A DNA stretch of 64,000 nt. Source: Candidatus Thiosymbion sp. GTDB taxonomy: Bacteria; Pseudomonadota; Gammaproteobacteria; Chromatiales; Chromatiaceae. The position numbers and the translations under genes are program-made. Shown one piece after another: positions 48,378-58,184 of this stretch (position 1 is its first letter; every line of letters starts with the position of its first letter). The stretch is taken from the NCBI GenBank assembly GCA_018435665.1, contig JAHDND010000014.1:35571-99570 (forward strand). Direction: 5' to 3'. Under the pieces are notes generated by a model that did no database searches, was not told the DNA's origin, and saw nothing but the letters and a program-made list of their open reading frames with translations.

Positions 48378-50926
48378 TGCACCACCAGATTCACCAGCTT
48401 GCCGGGCACCAGGATCACCTTGCGCACCTGGCCGTCCCCAAGGAAACGCCGGACATTCTCGTTGCCGATCGCCGCCTGCTCGATGACGGACCTTTCGGCG
48501 TCCACCGGCACCCGGATCTGACCGCGGACCTTGCCGTTCACCTGGACCACGTATTCGACGCTGTCCCGTTGCAGGGCCGCCTCGTCCACCTGGGGCCAGG
48601 TGGCGCCGAGGATATCCTCCCCATAGCCCAGCTCCCGCCAGAGGTGATGGGTGAGATGGGGGGCGATGGGGGCCAGCAGACGCAGAACGATCGCCAGGCC
48701 CTCCCGCCGGACCGCGGCGCCCTCCCCTTCACCATCCAGTTTATGCAGGACATTGACCATGCTCATGCAGGCCGAGACCACGGTGTTGAACTGGTGGCGC
48801 TCGTAGTCGTAAAGGGCCTTGCGCAGGGCGGCATGGATCTCGTAGCGCGCCGCGCCCGGCTCCAGGCGGTTGCTGGCGTCCCGGCCCTCCCGTTGCTCGT
48901 CCTGGGCCAGGGCCCAAAGGCGCTTGAGGAAGCGGGAGGCCCCCTCGACCCCCTCGTCGTTCCACTCCAGGGACTGGTCCGGCGGCGAGGTGAACATGGT
49001 GTAGAGGCGCACCGTGTCGGCGCCATAGCGATCAGTCAGGGTCTGGGGATCGACGCCGTTGTTCTTCGACTTGGACATCTTCTCGATGCCGCCGAAGGTC
49101 ACCGGCTGGCCGTCGGCCCTGAGGCGGCCACGCAACAGCCGGCCACGCTCGTCCCGTTCCACCTCCACGTCCGCGGGGTTGAACCACTGCTTGCGACCCT
49201 GCGCGTCCTCACGGTACCAGGTCTCGGCCACCACCATGCCCTGAGTGAGGAGATTGGTGAAGGGCTCGTCGCAGGCCACCAGGTCCTCGTCGCGCATCAG
49301 CTTGTGGAAGAAGCGGGCGTAGAGCAGGTGGAGGACGGCATGCTCGATGCCGCCGACGTACTGGTCCACCGGCAGCCAGTAGCGGGCGCGCTCGTCGAGC
49401 ATGGCGGTGGCGCAGTCGGGGGAACAGTAGCGGGCGAAGTACCAGGAGGACTCGAAGAAGGTATCGAAGGTGTCCGTCTCCCGGGTCTCACCATTCGGCA
49501 ACGCGGAAAAGGCCGTCATCTTCTTCAGGGGCGAGCCGGAACCGTCGACGATCACATCCTCCGGCAGGCGCACCGGCAGCTCAGTCGGGGACGCGGCGCG
49601 GACCTGGCCATCGGCGCCATGGATCACCGGCAGGGGACAGCCCCAGTAACGCTGACGGGAGACGCCCCAGTCGCGCAGGCGGAAATTGACCTGGCGCCCG
49701 CCCTTGCCCTGGGCCTCCAGCCAGTCGGCGATGGCGGTGAAGGCCTGGGCGAAGTCGAGCCCATCGAAGGGGCCGGAGTCGGCGAGGATACCCTTCTCGA
49801 CGTAGGCGCCGCGCTCGATGCCGCAGGGGGAGCCGTCGGCGCTGACGACGACCTGTTTTTTGGGGATGCCATACTTCTCGGCGAACTCCCAGTCGCGCTG
49901 ATCGTGGGCCGGGACGGCCATGACGGCGCCGGTGCCATAGCCCATGAGGACGAAGTTGGCGGCGAAGATGGGCACTGGCGCGCCGGTGATGGGGTGCAGG
50001 GCGTTGAGGCCGAGGGGGTGGCCCTTCTTCTCCATGGTCTCGATCTCGGCCTCCGAGACCCCGCCATGCCGGCACTCCTCGATGAAGGCCGCCAGGGCGG
50101 GATCGGTCGCGGCGGCGCGGTGCGCCAGGGGATGCTCGGCGGCGACGGCCACGTAGGTCACGCCCATGACCGTGTCCGGGCGGGTGGTGTAGATGCCCAG
50201 CTTCTCGTCCGTGCCCTGGATGCCGAAGTCCATATGCACGCCCTCGGAACGGCCGATCCAGTTGCGCTGCATGGCTCGCACCTGCTCCGGCCAACCCTCC
50301 AGGTCGTCGAGGGCGTCCAGCAGTTCCTGGGCATAGGCGGTGATGCGCACGAACCATTGCTCGATCTCGCGCTTTTCCACCGGGGCCCCGGAGCGCCAGC
50401 CCTTGCCGTCGATGACTTGCTCGTTGGCCAGCACGGTCTGATCCACTGGGTCCCAGTTGACCATGGACCGGGCCCGATAGGCCAGGCCCTTGTCCATGAG
50501 GCGGCTGAAGAGCCACTGCTCCCAGCGATAGTAGTCCGGATCGCAGGTAGCCAGTTCCCGGTCCCAGTCGTAGCCGAAGCCCAGGCGCTTGAGCTGATCC
50601 TTCATATACGCGATGTTCGCGCGGGTCCACTGGGAGGGGGGGATGCCGTGCTGGATGGCGGCGTTCTCCGCTGGCAGGCCGAAGGCATCCCAGCCCATGG
50701 GCTGGAGGACGTTCTTGCCGCGCATGCGCTGATAGCGGGCGATGACGTCGCCGATGGTGTAGTTGCGCACATGGCCCATGTGCAGCTTCCCCGAGGGATA
50801 GGGGAACATGGACAGGCAATAGAACTTCTCGCGGCTGGGGTCTTCCACCGCCTTGAAGGATTGGGCCGCTTCCCAGTAAGCCTGGGCCGCCGCCTCGATG
50901 GCGCGCGGATCGTAATCGTGTGGCAT
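48374..50926 (-). CDS. leuS: leucyl-tRNA synthetase
   Basis: 850 residues from the ATG complement at 50924-50926 ([18 protein letters not shown]); the open frame upstream is not family-like. Class I signatures: HMGH in [15 protein letters not shown] and KMSKS in [12 protein letters not shown]; the CP1 editing domain lies between. First gene of a long minus-strand operon with lptE, holA, proA and nadD. Confidence 0.97.
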   Translation of the reverse strand: MPHDYDPRAIEAAAQAYWEAAQSFKAVEDPSREKFYCLSMFPYPSGKLHMGHVRNYTIGDVIARYQRMRGKNVLQPMGWDAFGLPAENAAIQHGIPPSQWTRANIAYMKDQLKRLGFGYDWDRELATCDPDYYRWEQWLFSRLMDKGLAYRARSMVNWDPVDQTVLANEQVIDGKGWRSGAPVEKREIEQWFVRITAYAQELLDALDDLEGWPEQVRAMQRNWIGRSEGVHMDFGIQGTDEKLGIYTTRPDTVMGVTYVAVAAEHPLAHRAAATDPALAAFIEECRHGGVSEAEIETMEKKGHPLGLNALHPITGAPVPIFAANFVLMGYGTGAVMAVPAHDQRDWEFAEKYGIPKKQVVVSADGSPCGIERGAYVEKGILADSGPFDGLDFAQAFTAIADWLEAQGKGGRQVNFRLRDWGVSRQRYWGCPLPVIHGADGQVRAASPTELPVRLPEDVIVDGSGSPLKKMTAFSALPNGETRETDTFDTFFESSWYFARYCSPDCATAMLDERARYWLPVDQYVGGIEHAVLHLLYARFFHKLMRDEDLVACDEPFTNLLTQGMVVAETWYREDAQGRKQWFNPADVEVERDERGRLLRGRLRADGQPVTFGGIEKMSKSKNNGVDPQTLTDRYGADTVRLYTMFTSPPDQSLEWNDEGVEGASRFLKRLWALAQDEQREGRDASNRLEPGAARYEIHAALRKALYDYERHQFNTVVSACMSMVNVLHKLDGEGEGAAVRREGLAIVLRLLAPIAPHLTHHLWRELGYGEDILGATWPQVDEAALQRDSVEYVVQVNGKVRGQIRVPVDAERSVIEQAAIGNENVRRFLGDGQVRKVILVPGKLVNLVVQ

Positions 50927-51386
50927 GAAGGGACTGCTGTGGCTGGAGGATGCTGGAATGATTGCCCTGGGCCGGGCAGGCACCTGGTAAAGGTGATGAG
51001 CACCGGCGGATGGATAAGCTGGACTGTTGAGAGGATTCTCGCCGTAACCCCTGATGATGAATAACTCCGTTGGGGTCTTCAACGCTAACTGTCATGAGAG
51101 TGCGAGCCACATCCCGGAAAATGAGAGGTATGCCGTGACATTTACGCAAATTTTCATGGGGATCTCGACGCCCTCATGAAGAAGGCCGGACGCTGGTTCT
51201 GCACGCTATGGCATAAAGGCGGGACTGCGGCGAAGGCAAAGTATAGCGGTGGGAGGTGGGGCTAAGCGAATCGGGCGCCGTCCACCGGACCTTCGCATGC
51301 GACCCTGACGATCAGGGTGGGCCTTCAATTGCCCCAACCGCTATCATGGGTGAGTACTTTTGCCCCAACCTGTGAGTGAGGTAACC
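50927..51386. other. divergent region between leuS and the SYLF gene
   Basis: 460 bases with no supported gene. On the minus strand TATACT (51240-51245) could be a -10 box for leuS, without a good -35. A perfect inverted repeat, ACCCTGA and TCAGGGT around a 3-base centre, occupies 51302-51318 and could be an operator for the plus-strand gene. No T-run terminator is visible. Confidence 0.4.
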
Positions 51387-52106
51387 ATGAAGCTCAAGAA
51401 AATCGCCCCGGCGCTGACCTTGTTGTTGGCCATCATACCGGTCATCGGCTCCGCCCAACTCCTCCAGGACATCAGGGAAGGCGCGGGTAAGGCCGTGCAG
51501 GCCGTGGGTACGGCCACGGGCAACGCCGTCGAGGCCGCCGGGACGGTGGCCGGCAAGGCCACGGACGCCGTCAAGGACACCGTCGACTCCTCCCGGCAAA
51601 GCCTGGGAGACGAGGCCACTCCCGAGGCAACCCGTGCCAAGCTGGATGCCATGGCCAAAGAGACGCTGATGCACCTGTTCGCGGAGAAGCCGGAGAGTCG
51701 CGCCCTCTTCGATCGCAGCGCCGGATACGCCGTCTTCGACAAGCGGGAAGCGAGCTTCTACGTCGTTGCCGGCTATGGTCGGGGGGTCGCGGTCGACTCC
51801 CGCACGGGCACCCGCACTTACATGAAGATGGCAACCACGGGTGCCGGCCTCAGCTTCGGCCTCGGTGGCTTTGCCTCCCAGATGGTGATGCTGTTCGAGA
51901 ACGCCGCCAGCTTCCATGAATTCGTCACCCAAGGCCTGGATGCGGCCGCCCAGGTTGGAACCATGCTAGGCGAGGAACGAGAAGAACTCGCCCTGCGTTT
52001 CACGGACGGCAAGGCCGTCTTCGTCCTGACCGGCAAGGGCTGGAAGGTCTCCGCCAAGCTCACGGGATCGCGCTACTGGCCTGACGAGGCGCTCAACAAG
52101 CATTGA
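51387..52106 (+). CDS. SYLF/YSC84-domain lipid-binding protein, exported
   Basis: 239 residues from the ATG at 51387, which yields a signal peptide (KLKKIAPALTLLLAIIPVIGSAQ); the ATG at 51360 would spoil it. An Ala/Val/Gly-rich helical stretch (residues 30-75) is followed by the SYLF domain: FDRSAGYAVFDKREASFYVVAGYGRGVAVD, TGAGLSFGLGG and GKAVFVLTGKGWKVSAKL. SYLF domains bind phosphoinositides in eukaryotes; bacterial exported members are of unknown role. It lies 44 bases before the sulfotransferase-like gene. Confidence 0.85.
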   Translation: MKLKKIAPALTLLLAIIPVIGSAQLLQDIREGAGKAVQAVGTATGNAVEAAGTVAGKATDAVKDTVDSSRQSLGDEATPEATRAKLDAMAKETLMHLFAEKPESRALFDRSAGYAVFDKREASFYVVAGYGRGVAVDSRTGTRTYMKMATTGAGLSFGLGGFASQMVMLFENAASFHEFVTQGLDAAAQVGTMLGEEREELALRFTDGKAVFVLTGKGWKVSAKLTGSRYWPDEALNKH

Positions 52107-52149
52107 GAGGCGCTCAGCAAGCATTGAACGGATACCTCGGACCCTCTTC

Positions 52150-52944
52150 ATGACGGCTATTGGCTTGGGGGCTGTCATTAACCGCTACCAGGAAACACCT
52201 GCCTCCTCCCGACGTTCCCGGATCTTCCTCCTCAGCCACATGCGGGCCTACACCAGCCTGCTTGGCCATATTCTCGGGTCACATCCGGAAATCGATGGCT
52301 ACTACGAGATGCACCGGTGTTACCGCAGCCCTGATGACCTGACCTTGCAGGAGGCAGCCTATCAGCGGGAAGAGGGCCTGAAACCCGGTGGTCGCTATCT
52401 CTTCGACAAGCTGCTGCACAACGACTACCCCCTGCTTCTGGACCGGTTGGGCCAGGAGGAGGGGGTCATTGTCCTCATCGCCCTGCGGGACCCGGACCAG
52501 GCCATCCCCAGCATCCTCCACCTCTTTCGCGGACGATCACCCGCTGACGCCTACGGCGAGCCGGAAGGGGCCTGCCAGTACTACGTGGAACGGCTGGCCT
52601 GGCTGTCAGCCTTCGCCACCGCCTGGCCGGGGCGCTATGACTACTTCGACGCCGAATGCCTGGTGGAATGCCCCGAGCCCCTGCTGGCCAGCCTCACCCG
52701 CTGGCTGGCCCTGAGCGCGCCGCTGCGCCCGGAATATCGGCGCTTTTCCCGCACCGGCCTGGCCCGGGCGGGAGACACCTCCGCCGCCATCGCCAGCGGC
52801 AACATCCTCCCACGGGAACGGCGGTACGGAGATATCACCCTGGCCCCGGCACTCCAGAGCCAGGCCCGAGAGGCCTATCGGGCTTGCCGCCAGGCACTGA
52901 TGGCTCAGGCCCGAGCGGTGGAACTTCGGAGAGCGACTCGCTAA
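52150..52944 (+). CDS. sulfotransferase-like protein
   Basis: 264 residues. RIFLLSHMRAYTSLLGHILGSHPEI is at the place of the 5'-phosphosulfate loop of PAPS-dependent sulfotransferases, and VLIALRDPDQAIPSILHLF matches the 3'-phosphate region (RxP, then Ser). The loop has HMRAYTSLL instead of the common RSGTT, so the activity should not be assumed. No signal peptide. The acceptor is unknown; a glycosyltransferase-like gene lies convergent 300 bases further on. No PAPS-synthesis gene is adjacent. Confidence 0.7.
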   Translation: MTAIGLGAVINRYQETPASSRRSRIFLLSHMRAYTSLLGHILGSHPEIDGYYEMHRCYRSPDDLTLQEAAYQREEGLKPGGRYLFDKLLHNDYPLLLDRLGQEEGVIVLIALRDPDQAIPSILHLFRGRSPADAYGEPEGACQYYVERLAWLSAFATAWPGRYDYFDAECLVECPEPLLASLTRWLALSAPLRPEYRRFSRTGLARAGDTSAAIASGNILPRERRYGDITLAPALQSQAREAYRACRQALMAQARAVELRRATR

Positions 52945-53000
52945 GGACAGGCACCCCGTCGAATCGATAGACGGTGCCTCTTGGATTTCAGCATCAACGA

Positions 53001-53170
53001 GGAGAATCGGGGCGTATGGCGAAGTGTCGACCAGAGGGTGGCGGTCGCCAAGCCTACAGGGTCGAATTTATAGCGTCCTCCAGCTTGTTTGCATGGTAGC
53101 GGGCCTTCTTGCAGAGTCGTCAAGCCTACGGGGACGAAATTACGCCGTCCTACGCCAGAAGCCTCCCGAG
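53001..53170 (+). repeat. dispersed palindromic repeat, degenerate composite copy C
   Basis: The 297-base gap between the convergent sulfotransferase-like and glycosyltransferase-like genes contains a diverged copy of the repeat: GGGCGTATGGCGAAGTGTCG, the AGGGTGGCGGTCGCCAAGCC hairpin, then AGGGTCGAATTTATAGCGTCC. The phrase GTCGTCAAGCCTACGGGGAC and a right arm recur at 53116-53165, as if the right half had been duplicated. No gene here. Confidence 0.55.
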
Positions 53171-53241
53171 CCTGGGAAACCGAAAACGGATGGGCGATGG
53201 CTGCGTAGTCTTGGCGCAGTAAATCTCGCCGCCAATTGGAG

Positions 53242-55098
53242 TCATGTCGCCTCCCCCACCTCGGTCAGCCTGCCGGCCGTCGCGGTGTCACCTGCCCATA
53301 ACCGGTCCCAGGCGGCCCGTTCCCGACGATAATTACCCAGGGCGGCGATGATCTGGCCCCGGCGCCAGGCACGATGGGCGGGATCGCGGATCCGTTGCCA
53401 GGCGTAGGATTCCTCACCGAAATTGCGTGCGACATTGCCGAGGAAGGCCCTCAGCTCCGCCATGGCCGGGCTTGCCGCCCACCAAGGCGAGGCTTGGGCA
53501 AGCCAGTGCTCCAACTCCCGGCGGTGGGCGTCGATGGCCGCCTGATTGTCCCCATAGAGGGCGAGCAGCCGCGACTCGGTCCCCTCCACCACCTCGCCGA
53601 GGGCCGCTTCATTAGTCAGCTCCTCCAGGGTGCGCGCCTTGAGCCACTCGACGACGCTGAAGAGCATGAGGTCGCCGAAGAACTGCCGCTCGAACTCGTC
53701 ACTGATATCCAGGACCGCCTGGCCCATCAGCTCCACGCCGGGCCGAAAGTCGAGCGCGGCGTCCCGCGGGGTTGCGCGCTGGTGGAGCATGGGCAGGTTG
53801 ACGGACGCGAATCGTGGGCCGATCTCCGCCTGGATGAGGCGTCCCGCCGTCGGTCCCGACATGCGCAGCCGGAGCTGGCCGAAGGGAATGATGTACCTCA
53901 GGCCGGCGCGGTTGACGATGTAGTTGCCTGGATAGAGGGTCCGGGCAGGTTCCAGGGCCGTGAAGGACCCGTTGTAACGGAAAAGGCTCCGGCGCGTCAG
54001 GTGCTCCCCGCGGAAGAAACCCGGGAGTCGGGCGGTCAGGGCGGCGAGAGCCTCCCCGTTGGTATGCTCCCCGGGCAGGGGGCAGGAATAGGCGCACGGG
54101 CCACCCCGGGCCTCATAACCGAAGAGGGCCGCCAGGTCATGATAGGCCGCTTCCCCCGCCAGGACGCCCCCGGCCCCATGAAATCCGCAGGCGGCGTCGG
54201 GATCGCTGGCCGCCATCTCCCGCAGGAAGGCCGCGAGGTCACCCATCAGATTGGCGCCCATGACCGCCGGCGAGACCGGCGGATCGCCCACCAGCTTCCC
54301 TGTCAGCACGTCCACCCGGCCGCTCTGGAAGATCCGGTTGATGTAATAAAAGTAATTAAGCGCTGGAACCGCTTCTTCACCTCTGGCGGCGGCGCGGTTG
54401 ACCAGGAAACGCTGATCGCTGTCCATCGGGTAGAAGAGGGTCTCCTCCCCGGGCCGGGCCAACTCGGCCATCTTCAGATAACTGAGATTCCGCGTGGCGG
54501 CCTGCCCCTTGTGATGAAAGGCCTCCTCCGGCTGATGGGTCAGCAGACCAGTCAGCTCCCGGCGCTGGTCCGCCGGGATCGCCATCAGGCGCTCATACTG
54601 GACCTCGAGCCCGAAATAATGGGCATCGAGGCCCCGACGGCGGAACGCCGTCACCAGCGCCCGATGCCGTTCGCGATGGGCCAGGTCCCGGCTGTCCTCC
54701 GCCACGACAACGCTGACCCGCTTGAAAAACCCGTCCATCCCCCTGCCGCCATACTCGTAGCACAGGCACTGCTGGAGGATGCTCTCCAGACAGGCATGCA
54801 AGTGATCGGGACGATCCGCAATGGGGATGGCGATGATGAACCGGGCCTGGACCACCCCGCCATGGATGTCGATCAGGGCCTGCTGCTCGCGGAACAGGGC
54901 CTGGTAGGTCTCCAGCCAGCGGGTAAAGTCCGCGTCACCGGCTGCCCACATCAGGGGTTCGATGCGGGGGAAGAGGTCATCGTAACAGCGGATCAGCGCC
55001 CCGGCGTCGAGGTGACCCAGATCGGCGGCAGCCCTTTCCAGGAGCTCGGGGTACTCCGCGACCAGCCGGAGCAGACGGGGAATGGGATGGGATGCCAT
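53242..55098 (-). CDS. large glycosyltransferase-like protein of unknown specificity
   Basis: 618 residues. After a helical N-terminal 85 residues comes FIIAIPIADRPDHLHACLESILQQ, like the first strand and helix of GT-A family 2 transferases. It is followed by VSVVVAEDSRD and, near residue 225, FYPMDSDQRF, a DxD-type metal site. The middle (TGKLVGDPPVSP, GFHGAGGVLAG) fits an acceptor-binding part. The C-terminal 200 residues are mainly helical. No membrane helix or signal peptide. The ThDP enzyme gene is 72 bases upstream on the same strand, so they are probably co-transcribed. The fold assignment is by eye; substrate unknown. Confidence 0.6.
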   Translation of the reverse strand: MASHPIPRLLRLVAEYPELLERAAADLGHLDAGALIRCYDDLFPRIEPLMWAAGDADFTRWLETYQALFREQQALIDIHGGVVQARFIIAIPIADRPDHLHACLESILQQCLCYEYGGRGMDGFFKRVSVVVAEDSRDLAHRERHRALVTAFRRRGLDAHYFGLEVQYERLMAIPADQRRELTGLLTHQPEEAFHHKGQAATRNLSYLKMAELARPGEETLFYPMDSDQRFLVNRAAARGEEAVPALNYFYYINRIFQSGRVDVLTGKLVGDPPVSPAVMGANLMGDLAAFLREMAASDPDAACGFHGAGGVLAGEAAYHDLAALFGYEARGGPCAYSCPLPGEHTNGEALAALTARLPGFFRGEHLTRRSLFRYNGSFTALEPARTLYPGNYIVNRAGLRYIIPFGQLRLRMSGPTAGRLIQAEIGPRFASVNLPMLHQRATPRDAALDFRPGVELMGQAVLDISDEFERQFFGDLMLFSVVEWLKARTLEELTNEAALGEVVEGTESRLLALYGDNQAAIDAHRRELEHWLAQASPWWAASPAMAELRAFLGNVARNFGEESYAWQRIRDPAHRAWRRGQIIAALGNYRRERAAWDRLWAGDTATAGRLTEVGEAT

Positions 55099-55170
55099 GG
55101 CAACCGCCTGTCTTTCCGGGATGTTCTCGCCACCCCCTGATGTTGGAAGGTATCGGTGGTGTCTCTGACG

Positions 55171-56880
55171 CTACCGATGGGTGACGTAATTGGGATAGGC
55201 ATCCCGGTCGAGGATAAACTCGATGAGATTGATCCCCGACCGCAAATCGAGGCGCTGGAACAGGGCCTCGCCATCCGCCTCGTCCGCGATCCGGAAATGA
55301 CGGATCCCGAAGGCGGCGGCCAGGAGGGCAAAGTCGGGGTTGACGAAGTCGCAATCGAGAAACCGGCCCGCGAACTGTTGATACTGGTTCTTGCGGATCA
55401 GGCCCAGGGTCTGGTTGTTGAACAGCAGAATATTGAGCGGAATCTTATAGTTGACCGCCGTCATGATCTCCATGCAGCACATCTGGAAACCGCCGTCCCC
55501 GAGGATGGCGAAGACCGGCTTGCCGGTCTTGAGCCGAGCGCCGATGGCCGCCGGGATGGCATGGCCGAGGGAGGAGGCCCCCGTATTGGGGATATACAGG
55601 TCCTGGGGCCGGGTCCGGAACCAGTTCTGGGCGAACAGGATGTTGTCGTCGATCAGGACCAGACCCTCGTCGAAGTGCGCCTCCAGGAGCCCGAAGAAGG
55701 CCTTGACCCGATCAAAACGCTCATCGAAGACGCGCTCGCCCCGCGCCGCCGCCTCCCCATCGCAGGTCGCCTTGAAGGCGGCCAGGTCCGGCGCCTGCTT
55801 GGGCGGCAGTGACCGGCAGGCGGCATCCAGAGCGGGCAGGAACCGCCCCAGATCGGCCTGGATGGCCAGGTCCGCCCGATAAACCTTTTCCAGTTGGGAG
55901 GAGTTGCGGTCCACCTGGATGAGGGTCTTGCCCTCCAGCAGGCCCCGTTGCCACAAATAGCTGGTGCGCTCGTTGTAGCCTGCCCCCAGCATCAGGAGCA
56001 GATCCGCCTCCCGCTCCAGGTACTGCCGAGCATGGCCGAGGGAAGTGACCCCGGTCGACCCCAGGGCGAGGGGCAAACGTTCGTCGATGGCCCCCTTGCC
56101 CTTCAGGCTGGTGGCCACCGGGATCTTCAGCCGGTCGCTCAGGGATTGCAGCGCCTCCCGCGCCGCCCGGGACTGGGTACAGCCATATCCCGCCAGTACC
56201 AGGGGCCGCCGGGCTTGCGCGAGCAGGTCGGCGCAGGCCGCCACCGTCGCAGGCGCCGGCTCGGGCCGATGCACCAGTCCCAGCGCCGGCAATGCCTCCA
56301 GGATCTCGGTGCTGACCTCTTCCCGCTGGACGTTGACGGGGATGCTGAGTACCACGGGGCCCACCTCGTCCAGCAGCAGATGCCGCACCGCCTGGTTGAG
56401 CACGGTCGCCAGGTAATCGGTCCGTTCGATCAGCTTGTGATAGCGGGTGATACCGGAAAAGAGCGCCGTCTGATTGATGCTGCCCCCCTCCCCCGAACTC
56501 TCCTGGAGTCCGCCCCGCCCGAAGACCCGGGTGGGCGCCTCGGCGGTGATAGCGATGACCGGCAGACGGTCCGCGTAGGCGTGGGCGATGCCGGTGGCCA
56601 GATTGCTGGCCCCGGGTCCCGCCGTGGTGATGCAGGCCCCCACCCCACCACTGACCCGCGCCAGACCGGCCGCCATGAAGGCGGCCCCCTGTTCATGCTT
56701 GACCAGGATGCTCCGCACCCCGGAACCGTGGAGGGCATCGTAGACCGGAAGGATATGGGCCCCCGGCATGCCAAAGAGGGTATCCACCCCCAGGTGCTCC
56801 AGGAAGCGCACCACGAGCTGACTGACGGTAATACGCGTCGTCTCCTTTGGGCGAGGACCCCTGCTATCCGTGACACTCAT
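55171..56880 (-). CDS. ThDP-dependent acetolactate-synthase-like enzyme
   Basis: 569 residues. The catalytic glutamate is in VKHEQGAAFMAAGLAR, and the ThDP/Mg motif is GDGGFQMCCMEIMTAVNYKIPLN...NN. N-terminal PYR, central and C-terminal PP domains are all present. It resembles IlvB, but no ilvN or other branched-chain gene is near, and its partner is a glycosyltransferase-like gene. Homologues in polysaccharide loci such as YerE add a two-carbon unit to a sugar nucleotide; that role is possible here but inferred from context alone. Starts MSVTDSRGPRPKE. Both flanks of the pair carry the dispersed repeat. Confidence 0.85.
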   Translation of the reverse strand: MSVTDSRGPRPKETTRITVSQLVVRFLEHLGVDTLFGMPGAHILPVYDALHGSGVRSILVKHEQGAAFMAAGLARVSGGVGACITTAGPGASNLATGIAHAYADRLPVIAITAEAPTRVFGRGGLQESSGEGGSINQTALFSGITRYHKLIERTDYLATVLNQAVRHLLLDEVGPVVLSIPVNVQREEVSTEILEALPALGLVHRPEPAPATVAACADLLAQARRPLVLAGYGCTQSRAAREALQSLSDRLKIPVATSLKGKGAIDERLPLALGSTGVTSLGHARQYLEREADLLLMLGAGYNERTSYLWQRGLLEGKTLIQVDRNSSQLEKVYRADLAIQADLGRFLPALDAACRSLPPKQAPDLAAFKATCDGEAAARGERVFDERFDRVKAFFGLLEAHFDEGLVLIDDNILFAQNWFRTRPQDLYIPNTGASSLGHAIPAAIGARLKTGKPVFAILGDGGFQMCCMEIMTAVNYKIPLNILLFNNQTLGLIRKNQYQQFAGRFLDCDFVNPDFALLAAAFGIRHFRIADEADGEALFQRLDLRSGINLIEFILDRDAYPNYVTHR

Positions 56881-56902
56881 TTACTCGATGGGTCCCTTCA
56901 CC

Positions 56903-57090
56903 TTCAACCCAAGAAATTCAGCAGACGCGATTCGGTCTTCGGCTGCGCCGAGGAGGGTCGGGGGGCGTCTGGCGGGGGTGTCAACCGCAGGGATGCGGTT
57001 GTCAAGCCTACAGGGGCGTATTCACGGCGTCCCCCGCCAGACGCCACCCGCCCCGGGGTAAACCGTAACCTTATTTCTGCTGGGTATAAC
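56903..57090 (+). repeat. dispersed palindromic repeat, copy B
   Basis: Fills most of the 245-base gap between the ThDP gene and the DAHP synthase. Arms GGCGTCTGGCGG (56964-56975) and CCGCCAGACGCC (57034-57045) are exact reverse complements, enclosing ACCGCAGGGATGCGGT and GTCAAGCCTACAGGGGCGTA. GAGGGTCGGGGGGCGTCTGG is identical to copy A. The right end reads TGCTGGGTATAAC, the inverse of the left end of copy A. Confidence 0.78.
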
Positions 57091-57125
57091 ATCCGGGCCG
57101 CAGCCAGGTGATGAAGTTGCGGCAC

Positions 57126-58184
57126 CTAAGCCACAGCCCGCCGCCGGCGAACGGCTTTGGCCAGTTCCTCGAGCAGGGGCTCGGTATCGTCCCAGCCGAT
57201 GCAGGCATCGGTGATGCTCTGGCCGTAGGTCAGTTCCGTGTCCGGGCGCCAGTCCTGGCGACCGGCGACCAGGTGGCTCTCGATCATGACGCCGACGATA
57301 CGCCGGTCGCCGCGGGCCACCTGGCCGGCGACGTCGCGCCCCACGTCGACCTGCTTCTGGGGCTTCTTGCGGCTGTTGGCGTGGCTGAAGTCGATCATCA
57401 TGCGCGGGCGCAGGCCGGCGTCCTCCATCTCCTCTGCCGCCATGTTGACGCTCTCGGTGTCATAGTTGGGCCGGTTTCCGCCACGCAGGATGACATGGGT
57501 GTCCGGGTTGCCGGCGGTGGCGAAGATGGCCGAGCGGCCCTCCTTGGTCACGGACAGGAAGTGGTGGGGATGGGCGGCGGCGTGCATGGCGTCCAGGGCG
57601 ATGCGCAGGCTGCCGCTGGTGGCGTTCTTGAAGCCCACCGGGCAGGACAGGCCGGAGGACAGCTCCCGGTGGCCTTGACTCTCGGTGGTGCGGGCGCCGA
57701 TCGCCCCCCAACTGATGAGATCGGCGATGTACTGGGGGCTGATGAGGTCGAGGAACTCGGTGCCCGCCGGCACCCCCAGGCCGTTTATGTCCACGAGCAG
57801 GGAGCGGGCCAGCTTGAGGCCTTCGTTGATCTCGAAGCTGCCGTCCAGGTAGGGGTCGTTGATCAGGCCCTTCCAGCCCACGGTGGTGCGGGGCTTCTCG
57901 AAGTAGACGCGCATGACGACCAGCAGGTCTTTATCCAGGCGGTCGCGCACCGGGCGCAGGCGCTCGGCATAGTCCCGGGCGGCGGCGACGTCATGGACCG
58001 AGCAGGGGCCGACGACCACGAGCAGGCGGTCATCCTCGTCGTGGAGGATGTCGCGGATCGACCGCCGGGTATGATGGACGGTGGCGGAGATGGCATCCGT
58101 CAGGGGATAGAGGCGAATCAGGTCCTCCGGCGCGATCAACTGCTTCATGGCGCGGATGCGCAGGTCGTCGGTCTCGTAACGCAT
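57126..58184 (-). CDS. aroG: 3-deoxy-7-phosphoheptulonate (DAHP) synthase, AroAI-alpha type
   Basis: 352 residues from the ATG complement at 58182-58184; a TTG 12 bases upstream is less likely. Starts MRYETDDLRIRAMKQLIAPE. Landmarks: LVVVGPCSVHDVAAARDYA, VYFEKPRTTVGWKGLINDP, IGARTTESQGHRELSSGLSCPVGFKN and MIDFSHANSRK. It condenses PEP and erythrose-4-phosphate, the first shikimate step. Which aromatic amino acid inhibits it (AroF, AroG or AroH type) cannot be told here, so the symbol is indicative. Confidence 0.94.
   Translation of the reverse strand: MRYETDDLRIRAMKQLIAPEDLIRLYPLTDAISATVHHTRRSIRDILHDEDDRLLVVVGPCSVHDVAAARDYAERLRPVRDRLDKDLLVVMRVYFEKPRTTVGWKGLINDPYLDGSFEINEGLKLARSLLVDINGLGVPAGTEFLDLISPQYIADLISWGAIGARTTESQGHRELSSGLSCPVGFKNATSGSLRIALDAMHAAAHPHHFLSVTKEGRSAIFATAGNPDTHVILRGGNRPNYDTESVNMAAEEMEDAGLRPRMMIDFSHANSRKKPQKQVDVGRDVAGQVARGDRRIVGVMIESHLVAGRQDWRPDTELTYGQSITDACIGWDDTEPLLEELAKAVRRRRAVA

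Noticed and set aside
48206..51064. 952-codon open frame opposite lptE and leuS
   Set aside because: Antisense shadow of leucyl-tRNA synthetase; no start signal or domain.
53374..55140. 588-codon plus-strand frame opposite the glycosyltransferase-like gene
   Set aside because: The minus-strand frame has GT-A-like motifs and normal amino-acid use; the plus-strand frame does not.
52150..57090. Biosynthetic operon including the sulfotransferase
   Set aside because: The sulfotransferase-like gene is on the opposite strand and separated by the repeat, so only the glycosyltransferase and ThDP genes can form one transcript.
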